Source of the DNA: Arthrobacter russicus
GTDB lineage: Bacteria; Actinomycetota; Actinomycetes; Actinomycetales; Micrococcaceae
Length of the DNA: 64,000 nt
NCBI RefSeq assembly: GCF_031454135.1
Contig: NZ_JAVDQF010000001.1
Span: 1,798,001-1,862,000, forward strand
Direction of reading: 5' to 3'
Shown: piece by piece, positions 43,119 to 50,385 of the stretch
How positions within the stretch are numbered: position 1 is the first letter of the stretch
Layout: each line of letters begins with the position of its first letter
The notes under the pieces: model-generated
Database searches by the model: none
What the model saw: the letters and a program-made list of their open reading frames with translations, nothing else
Told to the model about the DNA's origin: nothing
Position numbers and translations under genes: made by a program

Positions 43119-43993
43119 CCGGCCGCATCCCAAGCCCGGCGCACAAAGTCAAAATTTTGCGCAGTGCGCTCCGCCAATGGCAGCTCGGTAGAGAAATCTT
43201 CCAGGGCAATCCAGCCGTCGTAACCATGCTTGCGCAGCGCGCGGAAGTAGGCCAAAACGCTCGAAATCCCCTCGCGGAGTGGAGCCCATTCGTGCCGCCA
43301 CTGCGTTTCGCCAAACTCGCCTAATCCATCGGAAACCCAGCGGCCGTTTTTCACATGCACATGCGCCAAGTAGGGCCCCAGCATCTGGAACGCGGCCAAG
43401 TGATCTTCGTGGCCCTCGATCTGCACATTGCCCAGATCGTGGATCACGCCAACGTGCGCCGGATCCAAGCCATCGAGCAAGCGTAAGGCCGCCGAGGCGG
43501 AAGAAACCAGGGTCCGGTGATGCAACTCCACCAAGGCTTTGACGCCGTGATGAGCAGCCCGCCCGGCAACCCAGGCAAAATCCTCCCGGGCCTGCGAGAA
43601 CAGCTCAGGATAAGCAATGCCGCTCGCTGGTTTGCCGCCCCACTCCGCGGTGCCCAGCGCTGGCACCACCACGCGTACTTGTGGCGCACCCAAGGCGGCG
43701 GTGGCCGCCAGCATCCGTTCGACGTCGTCGTGCTCACCGCACGGGACATAGCCACCGACGCCGGAGACGCCTAGGCCGGCCTGCTCGGCGAGCGCCCGAA
43801 CCCGCGGCAGCTCCGCCTCCATTCCGGTCAGCGGAATAGTGCAACGATTACCTGCCCAAAAACCGGGTGTTTCGGCGGCGGTTTGATCGGTCACCCGCCA
43901 CTCGACACCGTCCCAGCCTTGGGCGGCCAACTGGGTAACCGCTTGTTCCGGCGACCATTCGGGCGTCGAGGCGGTGAAGACTGAAAATTTCAT
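43115..43993 (-). CDS. TIM-barrel sugar isomerase/epimerase-type protein (AP endonuclease 2 fold), first of two
   Basis: 292 residues, cytoplasmic. Divalent-metal ligands of the xylose isomerase-like barrel are all visible: Glu in KALVELHHRTL, Asp in GVIHDLGNV, His in YLAHVHVKNGRW and Glu in GWIALEDFS. The reaction cannot be read from the fold: members include isomerases, epimerases, dehydratases and, more recently described, lyases that act on 3-keto-glycosides. It lies between a Gfo/Idh/MocA gene and uxaC with 4-base overlaps on both sides, so it works with them on the same substrate. Confidence 0.85.
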   Translation of the reverse strand: MKFSVFTASTPEWSPEQAVTQLAAQGWDGVEWRVTDQTAAETPGFWAGNRCTIPLTGMEAELPRVRALAEQAGLGVSGVGGYVPCGEHDDVERMLAATAALGAPQVRVVVPALGTAEWGGKPASGIAYPELFSQAREDFAWVAGRAAHHGVKALVELHHRTLVSSASAALRLLDGLDPAHVGVIHDLGNVQIEGHEDHLAAFQMLGPYLAHVHVKNGRWVSDGLGEFGETQWRHEWAPLREGISSVLAYFRALRKHGYDGWIALEDFSTELPLAERTAQNFDFVRRAWDAAG

Positions 43994-45135
43994 CGGACTG
44001 GGCTTCCTGCCACTAGGACCTCAACATCGTCGTATTTTCCAGCTAAAACATCATCGAAGAGCACGCTCTGACCCAGAGTTGCGGAAAGATACACCGCGCG
44101 GACGCAGGCCAGTGCCCGGACCGCATCGCTCACGGTCACGCCGGGCTGCGTGCCAGCGGCCAGCGCGGCAATGATGTCCCGGTACTGTCGGGAATGGCCC
44201 AGCGGGTAAACGGTTGGGTCAGCCACGACGAGTGGTTCATCGGCGTAGCCGGCAATCACGTCCGCAGACTGATCCCAGCCTCCTTGCACACCCATTCGGG
44301 CGTCTTCGGACTGTTCCGCGGCGGCGTGAAAATAGACCAAGCGATCGGTGTCAATCCGGGCCGAGCCGTGCGAGCCCATCACCTGAATCGAGGCGCTGAG
44401 GCCCGGGTAGGCTGCGGTCGTCGCGTGCAGTACCGCGAGCGCACCGGATTCAAAGCTGATCACTGCTGCGGCGGTGTCTTCCACTTCAATATCCTGATGC
44501 GCCAGCAAACCGGTGTGCGCGGTGATCTGGACCGGCTTGCCCAGATACCAAAGCAGCAGGTCCACGGTGTGTACGCCCTGGTTCATCAAGGCGCCGCCGC
44601 CATCCATCGCCCAGGTGCCGCGCCAATCGCCGGAATCGTAATAGGACTGCGCGCGCCACCAAGCAATCGAGGCGATTGCCGAGGTGATTCGACCAAATTT
44701 CTGTCCCGCCACTGCGTCCGCCACTGCTTGGCTGGCCGGGTCGAAGCGGTGTTGGCTGATCACCGTGGCCAGCTGACCGTTTTCAGCTGCGGCAACCGCA
44801 GCGGCTTCGATCTCCTGTGCACGGTGCAGATCGACGTCGAGCGGTTTTTCAATCACCACGTGCTTACCCGCGGCGAGCACCTCAAGTGCGCCCGAGATGT
44901 GCAGGCCGCTTGGCGTGGCCAGTACAAACAAATCGGCAGCGGCCAACGCCTCCCCAATCGAGCCGAATTCGGCCGGCGCGGCCCGGCCGGTGAGCCAGTC
45001 GGTGAGTGCCGTCCGAGCTTCCGGAATCGGGTCAACCAGCGCGGTCAGCTCCAGTTCCGGTTGTTCCAGTACGACGGCGGCATGGGTGCGGCCAATCGAG
45101 CCGCAGCCCACTATGGCAACCTTAATCGGACTCAT
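43990..45135 (-). CDS. Gfo/Idh/MocA family NAD(P)-dependent sugar oxidoreductase
   Basis: 381 residues. N-terminal dinucleotide fold VAIVGCGSIGRTHAAVV, LFVLATPSGLH, and the hallmark VVIEKPLDVDLHRAQE (catalytic Lys of EKP); C-terminal substrate domain with GGALMNQGVHTVDLLLWYLG (His/Asp pair). No signal peptide, so the cytoplasmic NAD(H) type. Members oxidise or reduce sugars, often at C3. Its place between two TIM-barrel proteins in a glucuronate operon without any glycosidase suggests it oxidises an imported glucuronide or an unusual sugar acid. 4-base overlaps at both ends. Confidence 0.88.
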   Translation of the reverse strand: MSPIKVAIVGCGSIGRTHAAVVLEQPELELTALVDPIPEARTALTDWLTGRAAPAEFGSIGEALAAADLFVLATPSGLHISGALEVLAAGKHVVIEKPLDVDLHRAQEIEAAAVAAAENGQLATVISQHRFDPASQAVADAVAGQKFGRITSAIASIAWWRAQSYYDSGDWRGTWAMDGGGALMNQGVHTVDLLLWYLGKPVQITAHTGLLAHQDIEVEDTAAAVISFESGALAVLHATTAAYPGLSASIQVMGSHGSARIDTDRLVYFHAAAEQSEDARMGVQGGWDQSADVIAGYADEPLVVADPTVYPLGHSRQYRDIIAALAAGTQPGVTVSDAVRALACVRAVYLSATLGQSVLFDDVLAGKYDDVEVLVAGSPVR

Positions 45136-45965
45136 GCGCTGACTACTCCTTCATCTGCTAACACTTTGGCAAACGCCCGTCCGGCAACGCCGAATGCTGC
45201 CGGGCCGGAGAAGCCGCCCAGCGCAAAGGCATCGGCCAAATGCGGCTCCAACGAGACGAAACCTTGGTAGCCGGAATCGCGTAACGCCCGCACGGTCTCC
45301 GGCAGCTCGCCGTCGCCCTCACCCGCTGGCACAACCGTGCCGTCGGCGAGCAGCGCATCCTTGACCTGAACGTAGTCCAGATACGGCCGCAGCATTTCAT
45401 AAGCCTCACGGAACGGTCGCACGCCAACCTGGACGAAATTCGCCGCATCCCACGCCACCCGCAATGCCGGTGAATCCACGCTCTGAATCAGATCGAGGAC
45501 CCGATCTGGCGTGTCACCGAAGATTTCCTTTTCGTTCTCGTGCAACAGCACGACGCCGGCCTGCTCAGCCCGAGCGGCGAGCGCCCGCATCCGTTCCAGT
45601 ACCGCATCACGGACAGCTTCCGGAGCGCCGTCGTAGTAAAACGAGAAGATTCGGATGTACTGAGCACCCAGTACCTCAGCGGCAACAATCGCCCGATCCA
45701 AGCGCGCCAATTCGTGCGCTACCGGCAATTCCACGGATACCTTGCCAATCGGTGAAGCGATCGCAGAGACCGCCATGCCGCGCGCGTCCAACACCGCCTT
45801 CAACTCAACCAGTTGGGCCTCGGAAAGCTCCACGATGTTCACGCCCCAGGCGCTGCGCACCTCGACGTGCCGGGCGCCGAGCGCCTGCAGCACCGCGCAT
45901 TGCAGGTGCGGATCCGGGTCTATTTCGTCACCGAATCCGGACAACAACCACGGCTCGCTCTGCAT
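45132..45965 (-). CDS. TIM-barrel sugar isomerase/epimerase-type protein, second of two
   Basis: 277 residues. Same fold as its neighbour two genes downstream, but clearly divergent. Metal-ligand positions: Glu in VVLLHENEKEIF, Asp in RVAWDAANFVQ, Glu in GFVSLEPHL; the strand that usually carries a ligand His (HxHxKD) reads DYVQVKDAL, with Gln. That makes the metal site slightly unusual for the family. The start overlaps the permease stop by one base (TAATG). Function unknown; by context it acts on the imported uronate or glucuronide. Confidence 0.83.
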   Translation of the reverse strand: MQSEPWLLSGFGDEIDPDPHLQCAVLQALGARHVEVRSAWGVNIVELSEAQLVELKAVLDARGMAVSAIASPIGKVSVELPVAHELARLDRAIVAAEVLGAQYIRIFSFYYDGAPEAVRDAVLERMRALAARAEQAGVVLLHENEKEIFGDTPDRVLDLIQSVDSPALRVAWDAANFVQVGVRPFREAYEMLRPYLDYVQVKDALLADGTVVPAGEGDGELPETVRALRDSGYQGFVSLEPHLADAFALGGFSGPAAFGVAGRAFAKVLADEGVVSA

Positions 45966-46840
45966 TATTTGACCCCTCCGGCGGTCAAACCGCCCACTAG
46001 ATAACGTTGGAAAATCAGGTACAAAATGACCACCGGCGCCGCACAGACCAAAGCCGAAGCCATCATCTGGCCGTAAAACGGCACCGCACCGCCTTCAGCG
46101 CCGGCACCGAAAACCTGCAGCGCAACCGCAGCAGTCTGGCTTTCCGGCCGGGTCAGCACCGAGGCGAAAAGCACATCGTTCCAGCCGAGCAGAAAAGCGA
46201 AGATCGCCGAGACCACGATGCCCGGCCAGGCCAACGGCACGATGATCTTGAACAACACACCCAGGTTCCCCGCCCCGTCGATCCGTGCCGCCTCCTCCAA
46301 CTCACGTGGCAGCCCGCGCAGATAGGTCACCATGACCCAGGTGGAAAACGGCAACGCGAAGGTCAGATAGGTCAGGAACAAGCCCCACTGCGTTCCTATC
46401 ACGGTGATATGAAGGTAAGTCTGCGCCGAGGAGAACAGCATGAAAACCGGCAACAGCATCAACGTGCCCGGAATCGACTGCAGGCCCAGCAATCCGCGCA
46501 GGATCGTCAGCCTGCCGACGAACGTGTACCGGACCAGGACGTAGGCCGTGCCCACCGCGAGCGCCGCCGACACCACCGCGGTCGCACCGGCCACCAGCAC
46601 GCTGTTGCTCAGACCGTTCGCCAGGCCGACGTTGACCCAGATCTTGGCGTAGTTCTCCAAGGTCCAGGACTCAGGCCAGAAATCACCGCGGGCAATGCTG
46701 GAGTCATTGTTGAGCGAGGCCAGGAAAATGTAGCCCACCGGCAACAGCACGGCTGCACCGAGCAGCACGATCACCACGACGAGCAGCGGTCTGGGCAGCA
46801 ACCGGGTCACTTCGTGCTGCCGTTCGATTCTTGCGCTCAT
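45965..46840 (-). CDS. ABC sugar transporter permease (MalG type), uronate operon
   Basis: 291 residues, six helices. AAVLLPVGYIFLASLNNDSS at the first helix, VLVRYTFVGRLTILRG, FALPFSTWVMVTYLRGLP and the EAA loop ELEEAARIDGAGNLGVLFKIIVPLAWPGIV; it ends with QRYLVGGLTAGGVK. Overlaps the upstream permease by 4 bases and the next gene by 1. Together with the permease and binding protein upstream it forms the importer of this operon. Confidence 0.94.
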   Translation of the reverse strand: MSARIERQHEVTRLLPRPLLVVVIVLLGAAVLLPVGYIFLASLNNDSSIARGDFWPESWTLENYAKIWVNVGLANGLSNSVLVAGATAVVSAALAVGTAYVLVRYTFVGRLTILRGLLGLQSIPGTLMLLPVFMLFSSAQTYLHITVIGTQWGLFLTYLTFALPFSTWVMVTYLRGLPRELEEAARIDGAGNLGVLFKIIVPLAWPGIVVSAIFAFLLGWNDVLFASVLTRPESQTAAVALQVFGAGAEGGAVPFYGQMMASALVCAAPVVILYLIFQRYLVGGLTAGGVK

Positions 46841-47826
46841 CGGCTTGCCTCCGTTGCCGCGGCGGCCGCCGGGTTCTGCGGTTTGGCCGGGCGACGGGCG
46901 CGTCCGACCCGCGCAGCAGGCCGGTCACCGCCGTCGTCGAGCTTGACCACGCGCAGATAGGCGAACAACGGAATGAGCACCAGCACCAGGGACGCCAAAG
47001 CCATTGCGGCACTGAGTCCGAAGCGCACGCTCTGGAAACTGGTCGTATAGGTCAGCACCGGCAGCACTTCGACGTTTTCCGGCGCCGGAATGCCGAAGAG
47101 CACGAAGGGCAGCGTGAAGTTGTTGATGTGGTGCAGCAAGCCGACCAGGATCGCCAACGAAAGCGGCCCCTTCAGATACGGGAAGATCACATAACGGAGT
47201 TTGCGCCACCACAAGGCGCCGTCCAAGGCCGCCGCTTCATGCACCTCGTGGTCCACCGATTGCAAGCCGGTCAGCGCCAGCATGTAGATGAACGGCCAGG
47301 AAGCCCAAACTTGGACGATCACCAGGGTCCAATAGCTGTTCGGCCCGTTGAGCCACAGTCCGGCGTCGATCCCGACCCCGTTCAGCGTATGATCGACCAC
47401 CCCGCCGGGTTGGAACATGGTCCGCCAGACCGTGGCGACCACGAAGGCAGGCAAGACATAGGGGATCAGGAAGATCGAACGGATCAAAGCCCGGCCGCGG
47501 AATTTGTTCTGCGTGGCCAGGGCGGCCGCGATGCCCAGCGGCAAGGTGATGATCATCGCGAGCACCGAGTAGGAGACGCTCAGCCAGACCGAGTTCAGCA
47601 GCGGAGTCGCGGTGAGCGCCTCGACGAAGTTCTGGACGCCGATGAACGGTGCGCTGATCCATTTCCGGATCGTGTACTGGTCCAGGTCCAGGGCCGCCAT
47701 GTAAAGGCTCAGCAGCAGCGGCAGCACGATGATCAACACCATCAGGGCACCGCCCGGAATGAGCATCCAGAGCGGCCGGTTCCGGGCGCTGAGCGGTTTC
47801 CCCGGCAGTTTTTCCGGTATCGTCAC
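46837..47826 (-). CDS. ABC sugar transporter permease (MalF type), uronate operon
   Basis: 329 residues, six helices. LWMLIPGGALMVLIIVLPLLLSLYMAALDLD, GRALIRSIFLIPYVLPAFVVATVW and the EAA-type loop EVHEAAALDGALWWRKLRYVIFPYLKGPL are typical. The C-terminal tail is extended and rich in Arg/Pro/Ala. Begins 3 bases after the binding-protein stop and overlaps the next permease by 4. No ATPase is encoded in the operon, so it presumably uses a shared one encoded elsewhere. Confidence 0.94.
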   Translation of the reverse strand: MTIPEKLPGKPLSARNRPLWMLIPGGALMVLIIVLPLLLSLYMAALDLDQYTIRKWISAPFIGVQNFVEALTATPLLNSVWLSVSYSVLAMIITLPLGIAAALATQNKFRGRALIRSIFLIPYVLPAFVVATVWRTMFQPGGVVDHTLNGVGIDAGLWLNGPNSYWTLVIVQVWASWPFIYMLALTGLQSVDHEVHEAAALDGALWWRKLRYVIFPYLKGPLSLAILVGLLHHINNFTLPFVLFGIPAPENVEVLPVLTYTTSFQSVRFGLSAAMALASLVLVLIPLFAYLRVVKLDDGGDRPAARVGRARRPAKPQNPAAAAATEASR

Positions 47827-47829
47827 GGT

Positions 47830-49185
47830 CTAGCCCTTGCCGGCGCGTTCGAGCGATTTCTGGCTCTTCGTTTGCGCGTCTTGCAGCCGCTGTTTCAGCG
47901 CCGCATCGCTCACTCCGCCACTGGACAGCTCCGGGATGGACTGCACGACGACGTTGGTCAGCGCCAATTGGATGTCGCCCCATGCTCCGGTGAACGGAGT
48001 GGCATGTGATTTTGTCGCGGCCTCGGTGATCGGGCCGAACAACGGATTGTCGATGGCCTTCAAGCCCTCAGAATTGGCCGGCAGGTCCCCGAAGATCTTG
48101 TTGTAGTTGAGCTGCTCGTCTTTCGAGGTGACCAATTTGATGTAGGCGAACGCCAAGTCTTTGTTTTTCGAATAATCGGCCACCACGAGGTTGTCCCCGG
48201 AGAGGATGCTCGCTGCTTCGATGCCGTTGACCGGCCGTTCGGTCTGCCCCGGAGCCACGGTGGGCATCAAGGCGAAAGCGTATTTGCCCTTGACCGCTGA
48301 AGCATCGAGGGTTTTGGCCGCCGTCGCCGTGGTGATCGGGAAGATCCCGGTCTTGCCCTGCGCGAATGCGGCGAGCGCTTGGCTGTTGCTCCAGCCGACC
48401 GACGCCGGGTCCACGACCTTGTCCCGGTTCAACCAACCGAAGTAGCTCTGGTACGCCTTCTGCACCGCGGGATCGTCGAGCTTGGCCTGGTTTCCGTCCA
48501 CCAGCGGGTTGCCGGCTTCGGCGGCCATCGCCCAAATGAATTTCCACGGGTCGAAACCGTCTTTGTAGGCCACGGCCATTCCGTAGTTCCCGTTTCCGGT
48601 GAGCTGCTTGGCCTGGGCCGCCAACCCGTCCCAGGTGCTGGCCGGCTTGTCCAGCCCTGCGGCTTTGAACAGCTCGGTGTTGTAGGCCATCACGAATGGC
48701 CGGCTGACGAACGGAACACCCACCTGGTTCTGCGCATCCGGGCCGGAAATCCCCAACGCGGCCGGGTTGAAGCGGTCTTTGCCGCCCACTTTGGCCCACT
48801 CGGCATCGCCGAGCTTCACGAAGGCGCCGGTGGCGTAGGCGGTCGGGGTGAAGGTGGTGCCCAGGCTGTAGACGTCGGGGCCCTGCCCGGCAACTACCGA
48901 GGTCTGGATCTTGGTCAGTTCGTCGTTGGCGCTGGCAAAGGTTTCAAACTTCAGTTCGGCCCCGGTTTGCTGTTTGAACTTGGCGGCGATGTCCGTCATC
49001 CAGTTCTTCTGTTCTTCCGGATAGGCGGAATTCACGTTGACCAAAACGTCGAGCGTCTGGCCCTTGCCGTCGACAGCGCCGCTGCTGTCGGTGCTCCCCG
49101 AGCCGCTGCAGGCGCTCAGCAGCATTGCTGATGCGGCCACTGCAGTGATCAGGGTGAGGCTTTTGTTGCGCAGAACTTTCTTCAC
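47830..49185 (-). CDS. ABC transporter sugar-binding lipoprotein, uronate operon
   Basis: 451 residues with a lipoprotein signal (lipobox MLLSAC at about residue 26) and a Ser/Gly linker. Family 1 solute-binding protein: LDVLVNVNSAYPEEQKNWMTDIAAKFKQQTG, GQGPDVYSLGTTFTPTAYATGAFVKL, FVMAYNTELFKAAGLDKPASTWDGL, GKTGIFPITTATA. First gene of the nine-gene operon. GTG start: the overlapping ATG is followed at once by TGA; GAGGAG lies 6 bases ahead. Ligand unknown; the downstream enzymes predict a glucuronide or oligouronide. Confidence 0.92.
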   Translation of the reverse strand: MKKVLRNKSLTLITAVAASAMLLSACSGSGSTDSSGAVDGKGQTLDVLVNVNSAYPEEQKNWMTDIAAKFKQQTGAELKFETFASANDELTKIQTSVVAGQGPDVYSLGTTFTPTAYATGAFVKLGDAEWAKVGGKDRFNPAALGISGPDAQNQVGVPFVSRPFVMAYNTELFKAAGLDKPASTWDGLAAQAKQLTGNGNYGMAVAYKDGFDPWKFIWAMAAEAGNPLVDGNQAKLDDPAVQKAYQSYFGWLNRDKVVDPASVGWSNSQALAAFAQGKTGIFPITTATAAKTLDASAVKGKYAFALMPTVAPGQTERPVNGIEAASILSGDNLVVADYSKNKDLAFAYIKLVTSKDEQLNYNKIFGDLPANSEGLKAIDNPLFGPITEAATKSHATPFTGAWGDIQLALTNVVVQSIPELSSGGVSDAALKQRLQDAQTKSQKSLERAGKG

Positions 49186-49287
49186 ATTCGCTCCTCGGTT
49201 GAGGGGACGGTCCCCGGATGCCGGCCGGATTCATTGCGAGTGGAAGACCTCGGCCGTTGCCCGAGTCTAAAAATCTGCGGCAACCAG

Positions 49288-49303
49288 TGGCAAGCGTTTG
49301 CCA
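49288..49303. promoter_or_regulatory. LacI-type operator in divergent promoter region
   Basis: TGGCAAGCGTTTGCCA is palindromic at 14 of 16 positions with the central CG typical of LacI/GalR operators. It lies between the regulator gene (54 bases from its start) and the uronate operon (about 103 bases from its start), so it could control both. Confidence 0.6.
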
Positions 49304-49356
49304 TAAGTTGCCGTGAGTGTTTTCATGGCTCGCAGACCGTCCAGCAAGGGAGCCCC

Positions 49357-50373
49357 ATGGCGCAGCAGGAAAAACCGGCCCCGGATCCGGTCACCATCCG
49401 GGATATCGCCGCAGTGGCCGGCGTCGCGGTATCGACGGTGTCCCGCGCGCTCAGCCGGCCGGAGCGGGTCAGCCCGGCAACCCGGGAGAAAATCGCCCGG
49501 ATCGCCGCCGAGCTCAAGTACGTGCCCAGTGCTCAGGCGCGCGCTTTGAGCTCCGGCCGGACCGGCGCGGTCGCCTTGCTGGTTCCGGACGTCACCAACC
49601 CGTTTTACTTCGACATCATCCGCGGCACCCAGCACCAGCTCAAGGCTGCCGGCTACACGCAACTCCTGGTGGACACCGAGGAATCCGCGGAAGTCGAAGC
49701 AGAGGCGCTCGGAGCATTGCGCCGAACCTGCGACGGAGTGGTCCTGGCAGCTTCGCGGTTGAGCGATCCGGCTATCGTCGAAGCCGCTTCACAGCTGCCC
49801 GTGGTGACGATCAACCGCGGCATCCACGGGGTGCCCACGGTCATCATCGACACGCCGGATTCCATGGGCCAGGCCCTGGAACACCTGGCCTCGCTCGGCC
49901 ACCGGCAGGTAGCCTACGCCGCCGGACCGGTCGGTTCCTGGTCGAACGCCCGACGCTTGCGCGCCATCGAAGACCATGCCGAACGCCTCGGCCTGCGGAT
50001 CAGCCGACTCGGCCCGTTCGCACCCAAAACCACCTCGGGCGCCGCCGCAGCAGACGCCGCCCTGCATTCCGGAGCCAGCGCCGGCATCGCGTTCAACGAT
50101 CTGATCGGGATCGGCATGCTGCAACGGTTCGCGGCACGTGGCGTCCGGGTGCCGGAGGACTTCAGCCTGGTCGGCTGCGACGACATCTTCGGCGCGGATT
50201 TCTGCAATCCGCCGCTGACCACGATGACCGCGCCGGTAGAGCAAGCCGGACGGGTCGCGATCACGATGCTGTTGAGCCGGATCGCGCAAGGCCCCGGCGG
50301 TGCCGGCCGCGAGCTCGCGGTGTTGCCCACGCATCTCACGGTCCGGCAATCCACCGGGCAGGCTCCAGCCTGA
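49357..50373 (+). CDS. LacI family transcriptional regulator of the uronate operon
   Basis: 338 residues. N-terminal LacI helix-turn-helix VTIRDIAAVAGVAVSTVSRALSRPERVSPATREKIARIAAELKYVPS with hinge ARALSSGRTG, then a periplasmic-binding-protein-like effector domain (VALLVPDVTNPFYFDIIRGTQ, GHRQVAYAAGP, VGCDDIFGADFCNPPLTTMT). The ATG is set at MAQQEKPAPDP with AAGGGA ahead; the frame is open further upstream without homology. Divergent from the ABC/uronate operon and therefore its likely repressor, released by a uronate or pathway intermediate. Confidence 0.92.
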   Translation: MAQQEKPAPDPVTIRDIAAVAGVAVSTVSRALSRPERVSPATREKIARIAAELKYVPSAQARALSSGRTGAVALLVPDVTNPFYFDIIRGTQHQLKAAGYTQLLVDTEESAEVEAEALGALRRTCDGVVLAASRLSDPAIVEAASQLPVVTINRGIHGVPTVIIDTPDSMGQALEHLASLGHRQVAYAAGPVGSWSNARRLRAIEDHAERLGLRISRLGPFAPKTTSGAAAADAALHSGASAGIAFNDLIGIGMLQRFAARGVRVPEDFSLVGCDDIFGADFCNPPLTTMTAPVEQAGRVAITMLLSRIAQGPGGAGRELAVLPTHLTVRQSTGQAPA

Positions 50374-50385
50374 CCGGGAGACGGC

